Assembly (NCBI GenBank): GCA_012931725.1
Contig: CM022947.1
Location: forward strand, 24,527,231 to 24,591,230
DNA: 64,000 bases
Source of the DNA: Litsea cubeba
Lineage: Eukaryota; Streptophyta; Magnoliopsida; Laurales; Lauraceae
Direction of reading: 5' to 3'
The stretch's first letter is position 1. Each line of letters begins with the position of its first letter. Positions 12,101 through 24,100 of this stretch are shown here, one piece after another. The position numbers and the translations under genes were made by a program. The notes beneath the pieces are model-generated. The model was not told the DNA's origin. It made no database searches and worked only from the letters and a program-made list of their open reading frames with translations.

Positions 12101-15100
12101 ATCTAAATGAATCTAAAGCTTAAACTATAAATAGACTGTTTGGTAAGACAAATAAAAGTTCTGAAATTGACATTTCACTTATCCAGTGGTTCACATTTTT
12201 CACAAATTTCTCAAGAACTATGGCGAATCAAGGGCTAAAATTTCATCCCCCCGCCTTTTTTAGCATTCCAAAGTAGATCAAAGGTTTAGAACTTGCTTGT
12301 GGGACCCATAGAAGTCCAGATTGCATATATAATGGTTCACATTTTATCACAAATATCTCGAGAATGGTGCATCATCGATGGCAGAAGTTTAGCCAAATGA
12401 TTGTACTTCCTTGTGCAGAGATCTAATGGGATGGATCATTCATTTGGGGCCTAAACTGAAAAAAAGTGAAGAAACTGGACTATCTGTCATCACGTGCAAC
12501 ACGGTGATTTTGACATAGCAGGATCAACAATCCACAGCTTTTCATGAATATCTTGAGATCCATGGGATTCAAGGGCTGGTTTTTTTTATCCCGTAGCCAT
12601 TCTTAGACTTCTTAAGAGGATCAACGGTTCGGAACTTGATGTAGGAGCCCACATTAGTCCAAAATGCATACAAAATCATTCGCGTTTTATCACATATATC
12701 TCGATAACTGTGAAGCATCAACCAATTGAAAATTTTCCCAGTGGGCATGTCTGAACTACTTAAGAGATCCAACGGTTTGGATTATACTTTTGAATCTCAC
12801 AATTGAAAATAAATAAATAAAAAATGGAGAGATTGTCTTTCATAAAGTGCAAACACAGTAAGTGTTTTGAGAGAAGTAGATCAACGACCCACAGTTTTTG
12901 GTTGATATCTTGAGATCTAAGCAGAATCACGAGCTAAAATTTGGGTCCATAACCATGTTTAGCATTCCAAATAATATCAATGGTTCGGATCTTGATCGAG
13001 GGGCCCACATAAATCCAGAAACACAAATATAGGGTTTGCGTTCTTTCACAAATATCTTGACCCGTGAAGAATCAACAGCTCAAATTTGACATGGTAGCCA
13101 TGATTTGGGTTTATGAAGACATCCAGCGGTTCGGATTGACATTTAGGGCCCCACAATTTAAAAAAGAGAGAAAAAAACGATTTGGGCATGAAACTCACAA
13201 AAATACACTATAACACACGTATGTCCGCTTTAGTGCAACATGGATGTTCGAGAAAATATGGTTTTTGGGTCCTCAAATAGACAAAAAAGGTCTAATGTTT
13301 GGTTCAAACAGACATGTTATTTTTTGAAATGGGAACGGAAATGTTATTTGCAACATCTGAAGGGTCTTTTGGGTCTAAATGTCTTTTTGAAATCGCAATA
13401 AGAGAAACGACCTGAAAATTAAGCATGCCAAACACCACCTTAGACAAAAGACCAAGATATTTGAAACTCTATTTAGTTTCATGCCATGAAGGTCAACTAT
13501 GGAAGTTATCATCTCACTTAGGCAATTAATGGAAAAATAACAAGCGAAAAGGAAAAATCTACATATGGTATTCATTGATCTAGAGAAAGCTTATGATATG
13601 GTACCCAAAGATGTAATATGGTGGGTTTTAAACAAAAAGACTGTTCCAAGAGGATATATTGAAATTATTAAAGACATATGGGGGAGTGGTAACGGGGTAA
13701 GAACTACATGTAGAGGAACATGTGAGTTTCCAGTGGCCATAGGTCTGCATCGGGAGTCAGCTTTAAACTCTTATCTCTTTACGTTGATTATGGATGAGTT
13801 GATTGGTCATATTTAAGAGGAGGTACCTTAGCGTATGTTGTTTGCAAATGATATGATGTTGGTGGATGAATCAAAGGCATGGTGAAAATGGGAAACTCGA
13901 GAGATGGTGGGAGGCTTTAAAATAAGTCGTACAAGGACAAAATATAAGGAGTGCAACTTCAATGAACATGTACAAATAGCTGAAACTACTGTGGGAATTG
14001 AAGCTTAAGAGATACCACAAAGAGATTCATTTCGATACCTTGGCTCGATGAATAGTAAGGATGGAGAAATTGAGGAAGATGTAGAGCATAGGATAAAAGC
14101 GAGATGGTTGAAGTGAAGACTTACTTCTGGAGTGCTTTGTGACCCGTGCATGCCAACAAAATTGAAGGAAAGAAATTATAGAACAGCAATTAGACCAACT
14201 ATGTATGAGTTGTGGAGCAAAATGTTGGTCCACCAAGAAGCAACACGCACAAAATGAAAGTAGCGGAGATGAGAATGTTAAGGTTGATGTGTGGTAAAAC
14301 TAGAAAGGATAAAATCATAAATTAGTGCCTTCGGGAGCATTTAGGGGTAGTATCAATAGATGATAAAATAAGAAAAACCCGTTTGAGATGGTTTGGACAT
14401 GGCTGGTGAAGAAAAGTTTTTCTATTCAAGTTGATAGCCCATCAAGGGGAAGGGGTACGTCGAAAAAGACGTGGATAGAAGCAGTAAGGTTGTATCTTAA
14501 GAAGTGCAACTTATCTAAGGATTTGGCTTAGGATAGATCATAATGGAGAAACAGAATTCATGTAACCGACCCCAACATAGCTGGGACAAGGTTTTGATGA
14601 TGACGATGATGACGACGACTCAAAACCAAAAACAAAGAGAAGGTTTTAATTGTGGACCATATCTGTAAACTATCATACATGTAGAAGAAAGATGAAGACA
14701 TTTCACATGGAAGGTTTACATGTGCTCAGCGAGCTGATTAGATTGGGCTACTAGATTATTCAACTAGCTGCAACTTTAGAATCTAAACAGCCCCGTCCCC
14801 AGTAGATAAACTCTACTGAAAAATGCAATAGACTGTTGTTTGATACCATTGTGGAAACTAATGCTGATGTTGAAGGATCAAATAACAGATGGTCAAGCCT
14901 ATATAATTGGTTAAGAGACTACTATACGTACTTGGTGAAATTGATCGATGCCCCATGTCGGATTAAAAGAAAGTCCTATTACAGATCAGCCATCATCAAA
15001 GCTCATCCATGTTCAAGAGTTAATGGATCACAATCAATCATGTAATCGAAATTTAATAAACTCCATATGGCCAGAATAGATAGGCCAGCAGATTCCAATA

Positions 15101-18100
15101 GGTTGGAGAGGATCAAAGGTTAGGGCATCATCCTCAATGGGACAATTCAGCAATCGAAATTTAATAAACTCCATATGGCCAGAATAGATAGTCCAGCAGA
15201 TTCTAATAGGTTGGAGAGGATCAGAGGTTAGGGAATCATCTTCAACAGGACAATTCCCATCCATACAGCCTATCATCGCATTGGGATGAAAGATTAAAAA
15301 ATGGCCCGTGTCAATGGAAGGAAAAGGGACATACAACTTCCTTAAGTGAATGGTTCTGGTGTCTAAAACACTCCTCCAAGATTGGTCTCCTCAACTTTAC
15401 TTCATGATATATAAATGAGAAAATATTCATGAATGTGGTGTCCAATCCATATATTATACATCTTGAACTCAACACAACCCAGCCAGATCCATCAGAGAAT
15501 TTTTCAATTTGGACACACCCCCATTTCCCTTTTTTTTTTTTTCTTTCTAAAGCTTAAGTTTGATGGATCATTTACAGCTCACTATGGCCTGGGAGGGATA
15601 CAAAGCATTAGTAGAAACCATAAGGGAAAGGCAACATTTTCTTATGCAGAAAATCTTCTACAAACAATCACAACTGAAATTAGAGCATTTTACAAGAGGA
15701 TTCACCTTTATATGTATTCCAGGTCCAATACTTAATAGTGAAGGGAGGTTCTCGCCAAATCTTACTGTAACTCAGCAGGAACAGCACTTTCAGTTGTGAT
15801 TGGAACACCAGAAAGTGGGAACTAACAGGTACATGGAGACAACTATTCAAGGTAATCAACAAAATTCCTTAGCTAAAGACCAGCTTCTGTAATGATAGGA
15901 CCATTCAACACCAGACTTTCTAGCCAGTTAGCCCAATAACCCTGATCCTGATAACTCTACCAAAGCCCAATCGGCTTCAGACCTCATAACCCAATAGTCA
16001 CAGGACCACAGCCCCCAACCCACCCCAACCCACCCCAGCCAACCACCCAACATCATCTCATTCAGCAGCAGCGCCCTAACAATCTGTGAAAAACAAACTA
16101 CCATCCATCCAATGAGAGTATCCATCACCTCCAACCCAATGTGATGTGATGAATCTCCATCCAGTGACTTGCCCCTATTAGAAGTAGTTCTTTTTTTCTA
16201 AGTAAAAACTAGGTTCAAGCCCCAGTCTCCTCTATGAAAGAGGACATGCCTTGCCACTTGCACCGGGTGGTGAATCAGTAGGGTCGTAAATGGGTCCCCG
16301 ATTCTCCGACTACCCGAAGGTTCTGACCCGTTAGGTTCCGGGTCTGGGTCCTTATTTTGGTCCCGATAAGTAAATGGTTCCGGTTCCGGATCCTTTTTTT
16401 GGAAACGTTACCTAAACGGGTCCGGTTCCGGATCCACAATGGCTCAGACCCGTGGTCCAGGGACCCGACCCAATATATACTCTAACCTAAAACACAGGAA
16501 CCCTCATTCTTAGTTTCTACTTTCTAACCTAAATACATGTAGAGCTGCCGCCCCTTGCTTATTCAGTCCCCTCATTCCGTCTCCGGCTCTCTCCCCTGCT
16601 CCGGCTCCAGCCCTCTCTCCCGCTCCGGCTCCGGCCCTCTCTCCTCATTCTTGATTTCATTACTGTAGTGCTGTTACAGAAGAAGCATGTGAGTTCATTT
16701 CATTTCCTCCTTTGACTTTTTAGGGTTTATATTCTCTTAATAATTTGGGGTTTCATTCTTTTTGATGAAAATGAAGTGTAGTGATAGATAATATTCAGCT
16801 ACTTGTTCATCAAAGAGAAGGTGTGCGACGTGTGTCCATGGCCTCACCATTGAAGATGTTTTGGGTTGCCATTGTCCTTGGATTGGCCATTAGAGTGGCA
16901 GTGATAAAGGGGCTCTTGAAAGACTACTATTCCTCATCTTGCCCAAAACTTCTTCCTACAGTCAAGGCTGTGGTGATGGCGATGGGCGCCTCCTTAGTTC
17001 GACTTCATTTCCATGACTGTTTTGTTAACGTAGGTTAAAAGTTAGTTTTTTTTTTTTTTTTTCCTTCCCGTTTTATGCATTCATAGTGATTTCTATCAAT
17101 CATTCCAACCACCGGATACTATCTTTACACTTATATATTTCATGATGTCTCACTACTGATGTAGAGAATTCTATATTTAGGTTTTATTATCACTTACTTT
17201 TGGTTGATGTTTCATCTTGTTTGTATTTGCTCAAGACAAATTGAAAGGTAAAAGGGTTGTTTTTCCCCTTTATTTTAACTGTGCCATGTTATAATAGCTC
17301 ACAGATCCATAGATGTAATCATATGCAATTTATATCCATTGATACAATTCTATTTTTTGTTTCTATTTGCTCAATAATTGCCTGTTGATTGATCTTATAA
17401 ATGTGTTTTTCTGTGTGATCTCTGTTAAGTAGTTGTTTGTGCAGTTTCCTATCACCAATTGGTTTTGGGATTACTGGCTAGCAACTTTGACATGGTATCA
17501 GAGCCTGAGGTCTCGAGTTCGAAACCACGCAGGGCAGAAATGCCCCATGCCGCGTTGTGTGTTTGTACGGGCGCAAAATGCGCAGGGCAAAAAGGCCCCA
17601 TGCCGCGTTATAGTCTTGTGCGGGCGTGTGCTTCGGATCCGGGCGGTGTCCCGCCCGAGGGGGGGTGTTAAGTAGTTGTTTGTGCAGTTTCCTATCACCA
17701 ATTGGTTTTGGGATTACTGGCTACAATCTCGTGGTGAATGACAGCTTATACATGTAATCATATAATTATAATAGATTTTATAATTATTTATATGCAGATA
17801 AAATGTCAGAACCCATTGATATTGATGACGCGGAAGCGGAAACCAATGTTTCCATTGAAGTTTCTAGGGTATCTCAAAAAAAAAGGAAGCTAACATCTCC
17901 GGCTTGGACTGAGTTTACAAAAATTAAACAACAAAATGGAGCTGAAAAAGCAAGTTGTAACCATTGCAAGAAATTACTGAATGGGAATAGCAAAGATGGA
18001 ACTTCACATTTGTTTAAACATTTAAAACATTGTGTGCTTTACAAACTAAAGCAGCGAGGGCAAGTAGATATAAAACAACAAATTCTACAATCGGGGAAGG

Positions 18101-21100
18101 AAAAGAAGGAGAAGTTAGTGCAATTCAAAATTTCAAACTTGATCAAGAAAAAAGTAGGCATGATCTTGCACACATGGTCATAAAGCATGAATTGCCATTT
18201 CGCTTCGTAGAATATGAGGGGTTTCGGAATTTCGTAAAAGGCCTTCAACCATTGTTTAGATTGGTGTCACGAAATACTTTGAAGAACGATATTATAAAAA
18301 TTTACAATGAGGAGAAACAAAAGCTTTATGATCTCTTGGACAATCTAAGATGTCGGGTGAGTTTGACAAGTGACATGTGGACCTCTAACTAGAATCTTGG
18401 GTATATGTCTTTAACATGTCATTTTATTGATAATGAGTGGAATTTGCAAAAGAGGATCATTGCATTTACCTCTGTTGAAGCTCCCCACACCGGCGAAGTA
18501 ATTTGCAATTACATCTTGGACAGGTTATATAATTGGAACATCGATAAAAAATTGTGTGCTATTGTTTTAGATAATTGTACTACCAATGATGTTGTGGTTC
18601 GAGAGCTCAAGTCAAAGCTCATGACTAAGGGCTTGCTTTTTTCCAATGGAGATATGTTCCACGTGCGTTGTTCCACTCACATTTTAAATTTGGTAGTTCA
18701 AGATGGCATGGATTCCATACGTGAGGTAATTTTTAAAGTGCGAGAAAGTGTAAAATATATCAGAGCTTCACATTTAAGAGAACAAAGGTTTAATGAAATT
18801 GCACGGCAAGTACGAGCTCCAAGAAAGAAAATTCAACCTGATAGTTTGAATAGGTGGAACTCTACTTTTGAGATGCTAGAAACAGCGATACAATTCAAGG
18901 CGGCTTTCGAATGCATAAGTGATCGTGATAGTGGATACAAATTTGCCCCAAGTTATGAGGAATGGGAAAATGTTAAAAAAATATGTAAATGTTTGCAAGT
19001 ATTTTTTGAGATGACAGAAAAGATTTTAGGCACTAAGTACCCAACAACGAACTTGTATTTCTCAGATGTTAGTATGCTTCACTTGCATTTGATAGAATGG
19101 TGCACTAGTTCAGAATCTTTTATCAAAGATATGGCTGATAAAATGATTGTGAAGTTTAGAAAATATTGGAATATCATTTCCACACCATTAGCAATTGCTG
19201 CAGTTTTTTATCCTCGATTCAAGTTAAAAGTAATCGAATATTGCTTTCCATTGATTTATGGTGAAGAGTCTGCTGCGAGGATTATGGATGTTAGGCTTGC
19301 TTTGACAAGCCTTTGCAATGAATATGCCATTGAGTCAACCAGTAATGCTTTTGATGGAAGACTTTCAACCAATGTTGGAAGTACCAGTAGTGGTGCTAGC
19401 AATAGTTCGAGGACATCATCAAGTGTTGCTTCTCCACTTGTTTCTCTTGATAAATATAGACTTGGCCTCCACGGGTTTCTCAAAGAAAATAAATCCATTG
19501 AAAGAAAGTCAGATTTGGAGTTGTATTTGGATGAAGGACTATGGCCTGATGAAGATGAAGAGAATTTTGACATCCTAGTTTGGTGGAAAACCAATGCAGC
19601 CAAATACCAGGAAGTTGCTCGAATGGCTCGTGATATATTGGCCATTCCGGTATCCACAATTGCATCAAAGTCGGCATTTAGTACTGATGGCAGAACAATT
19701 GATGATTACAGGAGCAATTTACTCCCAGCTACAGTAGAGACTCTTATGTGTTGTCAAGATTGGTTGAGAAGTTCAACAAAAGGTAACTTTTTTTCTTTTA
19801 TTTTTATATGATTTATTTTGGGTTTAGATTCATTAAAATTTCTAACATTAAGTTTAATTTTCAGATCTTCAATCTCATCACTACACAATCACAAATGCAA
19901 CCAAGTTTGATAAAGAAGAGACTTCAACTATAATATCAAATGATACTGACAGTCACCATTTGGAATAATTAGTGAGTCACACCTTTTCCTTTTGACTTGG
20001 GTGCCTGGGTATTTCTTCTCTGCTGTTAGTGATTTAAATCTAGAAAATGGGACCTTTATTTTTCATGAAGCTGAGCTGACTCTTTTTTTTAATACCTCTG
20101 CTTTTTGACTTAGTTACGCTTCGGATCATTGATGTATTACTATCGCATGGAATGAACAATGACAACTGAAAAACATTAACTAGTCTTTCCATGTTTTCCA
20201 AGCTTCTTTCCTGTCAGTCAAAAGCCACATTATTCACTTTGCATGAGTTGTGAAATTTGGCATATAATTCCTTGTGTGCTCTCTATCAATCATGCTGGGA
20301 TCCATATCATTTTTAGGAGTAAATTGGGATCGGAAGCTGAGATATGTTTATTTATTCCCACTTTTAGTGTTTTGTTGGTTTTTGTATTGACAAATTAAAG
20401 TGCAGGTTGACTTACCTAACAGTAACAGTCTTCATTGATTTCCTTGTGTTTCCATTATCTTCTATTCATGCAACATCCAACCCCTATGTTTAAAATAAGT
20501 CTGGAGTTGATCTAAAGTTCAACTTTCCATGTGTGGGGTTGGAGACCTTTTCCTTTTCCTTTTGGCCTGGGTGCCTGGGTATTTCTTCTCTGCTGATGGT
20601 GATTAAATCTAGAAAATGGGACCTTTATTTTTCATGGCTGCCAGCAGTTCAACTTTTCCTGCTGGCCATGGGGTGCCTTTTGTAATCTTTTGTTTTTTTT
20701 ACATCTTTTTACATTTATGTATAGTAGTCTGTTGGTAGTCTGTTGTTTACTGTGGACCAGGTTGTGTCTGGGCAGGTCTTATTTGCTCTTGTTAGTAACA
20801 TGGGTTCTTGCTAAATTTCTTCCATTGATTTGGTGATGTATTTTTAATCTTGGTTTGAATAGTCATTTTGAATGAGAATTTATTAACTCATGTTTTTTTT
20901 TTTTTAGGTGAAGCATGCCATGGACTGATGACTGACCGTGGAGAATAGAATAGAAGAAGCTTATAGCCTGATGATGTCTTATTGGTTGTAGACTTGTAGT
21001 TTGAATGTGTTTTGTAAAGGTTTTGATTTGTGATGGTTGGCTTTGTTTGGGATTTTGATAATTTGTGATGGTTGGACTTTGTTTGGGATTTTGATGGTTT

Positions 21101-24100
21101 AGTGAACAAGAATTTGGATGTGATCTTTGGGATTTTGATGATTTGTGATGGTGGGCCGTGAACAAGTGTTTGGGTGTGATGTAAGGGATTTTGATGGTTT
21201 AGGAAAACAAAAGTTTGTATGTGATTTGTGATTTCTGAATTTTTAATTAAAAGCGCCGGTTAATGGTAGACAAAAAGTTACATTTGGCATGATTGTGGTC
21301 CAGACCCGGAACCGGATTCAGACCCGCCTCACAAACGGTTCCGGTTCTGGTTCCGGTTCCCTTTAGTATTATCGGAACCGGTTCCGGAGCCAGTTTTCTG
21401 GTTCCGAACCGGGTCCGGTTCCTGTTCCGGATCCTCCCCTTAGAAAACGGTTCCGGTTCCGGTTCCACTCTGGACCCGTACCGGAACCGACCCATTTACA
21501 ACCCTATGAATCGGCCTATTAGGGGTAAATATGGTAGAGGTTTTGACAGTTCAGTACAGGTTATAAAATTTCTACCGGGTGCATATAGGTTCTTCCTTGC
21601 CCAACCCACCCTAGCTCAAAGTATGGGATAACCCATACGAGACCAAAACCTAGCCATATCCATCATAGGGCACATCAGGTACAACGTGGGGCAGGTATGA
21701 GTCGGAGGAAGGTAGTGACCGCCAAATCTGATCCATTGCCATTGTTGGCACAAACCAACCAACTTATTTCTATTTGGCTCAACCATCTTTGATCGAGTTA
21801 GATAATCACCTGAGTAAGAAAATAATCTTTAATCCCTGTAGAGCTGTACTGGTGAAACTTGTATTTATTTATTTTTTTTTAATTTTTCCAGTGAAGCTGA
21901 CTGAGAAAGGTAATATAGTCATTTCAGAAAAACCAGAGTGCAAAGACGAATCAATAATGTAATACAATTGTTTCAGAAAAACTAGACTTATGATCAACCT
22001 ATACTGGTAAAAGATGTCTTTAAGCACTCTTTCAAAATTAAGCTATAGAATATCCAAGTGATGTACCTCTCCAAACATCTGGCTTACTTCTGGAGAGGTA
22101 ATAAAATCACCCCCAGCCCCGAACACATCTCGGTTCATATAATACCCAGCATTAGGGTTTGTCAAAACTTCCTCCATATACTCTGCAACTGAGATTGGTC
22201 CTCCACGAAACTGATAAACGAGCACATGAATCAGATTACTGATCAAAGAGAAGGTTCATGCAAACACAGAGTACCTGAACTAAAATCAATTAAATTTTTT
22301 TTGCAATGTCTACTACTATAACTGCAACATATAGACCCATACCTGCAAGCAAAAGCAAGCAATGTTCAAAGAAAAAGAAATGGACGAAAAAAACTACACA
22401 TCACTGACTAAATTCTTAAAAGACCACTAATAAAATCAACGGCTAGAACACTATGAAAACCCAGAATGGTCATTGGCAGGAAAACCAAAAATACGACAGG
22501 CCTAGATTTAGTTTCTATATCATGATAGGCAAGCTTTGACTTAATTGTAGTAATTTTTTAGTAGATTCTACCACCAGGTTTATCTAAATGAAAAATGCGA
22601 GAGGCCTCTGGCATCTACAAAGGAAGAAAAGAAACGAAGGTAATAAAAGCGAATACAACATTATAAAACTAAAGCCAGACTTGTAAAAACTTGGGTTAAG
22701 AATTATGAGATACAAAAGGTCATGTGTTGGTTAATCCTGCAGAATTGTAATTCTACCAGTATTATCCATTAGACCCCTCTCCAATAAATAAAACTTTCGA
22801 GGCACTCAAAAAGTGTTGATGCTTGACAGTCCCGGCAAGAATATTACTAGAATATACAACATACTAAGCTAACAGCCTACCCTGTGCAGCCCCTGTAGGG
22901 CAATCCTACCCCTTCACACTTGGTACTCCCCCATGAATTGATACTCGCCCAAAACTGACACTCATCCTACCAAAATTAACCGCTGCACTGATAATGAAAA
23001 GAAAGAGAAAAAGAAAAACGCAAATGCATGTCCTTAATCCAAGGGTGGAAATTTTTGATAGTTGAGATTATCAGACGGTCCACATTTTTTGCACGCCTGA
23101 TAAGTGCTTAATTGTTTGCAATCTAAGCCCTAATATTTGATTCATCTTGTGCCAATCATAGTTATTTTATTTGATTTTACATAGTTTTGTTAATTTTTAT
23201 GCTAAGGTCAAAAGGAGCAAAAAGAGAGGAATTAATGAAGAGGATGATAGGCGTGAATCCCAAAGAAGGACCATGGTGGGTCCCATTCAAGATATTCTAG
23301 ATTTCAAGAAGACTTTCTAATTATTTGGACAACTTACAATTCAAATCAAAGAAGGAAAGAATTAGAGAAAGAAATTCTAGTCAAAGAAGAAAAGCAAAAG
23401 AAAGAAAGAAGAAACCCAATCTAGGGTTACACACACAAGGGGGGTCCACATCTATTACAAATAGAAGAATTTCAGAAATTAGAAAGTCTTATTCAAGTTA
23501 GAAGTAGAGTTCAAGAATGGAGAAAAACAAGGAGAAAAAGAAGGAAAGTTAAAGCAAGTCTTATTCAAGTCAAGATAGAAGTCCTAAAAGAGGGGTCCCA
23601 CACTTATGTTACACGCACCAAATAGGGCCCACTTTTATGTCAAAAGTTTAGATTTAATTTCTTGCAATTAATCTCAGATTTGTGGGTCCATGTGAATAAG
23701 TTTCTAGAATATACAAGTGGGACCAGATTTAGAAAGCTTGCTAAAACAAGAAAGAAGACTCCTTATTCAATCTAATTAGGTTTCCTAATTATAAGGAAGG
23801 TTGAAGATCTATTTCTACAAGGAAATACTTGCTAAAAGGGGCTGTTTTCAAGACTTATAAATAGCATACAAGGGAAAAACGTGAACAGTAATTTTCCAGC
23901 CCCATCAAGCCACGTCCAGCCACCATTCATCCCATATATTCCAGCCATATAACCAGCCATAAAACATCACACAAACCATCCACAAATCAGCTACTATCAT
24001 CCACAAACCCTAGCAGCCGTACAGCACTATTGGGAGCACCTTTGGAGCATCTTTGAAGCCATCTTTGGAGAGCTTTTGGAGGAGGAATAAAGGGGAAAAG

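Larger units (their letters stand above)
16689..17797 (+). other. Putative 5' UTR intron of hAT gene
   Basis: A good donor, GTGAGT at 16689-16694, follows a C/T-rich leader with repeated CTCCGGCTCCGG. A good acceptor, TTATATGCAG ending at 17797, lies 5 bases before the transposase ATG at 17803. The peroxidase exon and the TRIM are both inside this interval. Confidence 0.5.
16279..21506 (+). mobile_element. hAT DNA transposon, RICESLEEPER/Ac-type, 5.2 kb
   Basis: The termini TAGGGTCGTAAATGGGTC (16279-16296) and the complement of GACCCATTTACAACCCTA (21489-21506) match at 17 of 18 positions. Flanking 8-mers TGAATCAG and TGAATCGG differ by one base, giving the 8 bp target duplication expected of hAT. 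Both subterminal 200 bp are packed with GGTTCCGG-type repeats, the probable transposase-binding arrays. Inside are a 5' UTR intron that carries a peroxidase exon and a TRIM, a transposase gene with two lesions, and a long 3' region. It sits in intron 3 of the NDUFAF7 homologue, in antisense orientation to it. Confidence 0.92.

Noticed and set aside
16838..19782. In-frame peroxidase-transposase fusion protein
   Set aside because: Joining the peroxidase donor at 17030 to the acceptor at 17797 shifts the transposase out of frame and meets a stop within about 30 codons.
21293..21631. 112-residue frame rich in Val/Pro/Gly
   Set aside because: Translation of the hAT subterminal GGTTCCGG repeats; no protein family and non-coding in function.
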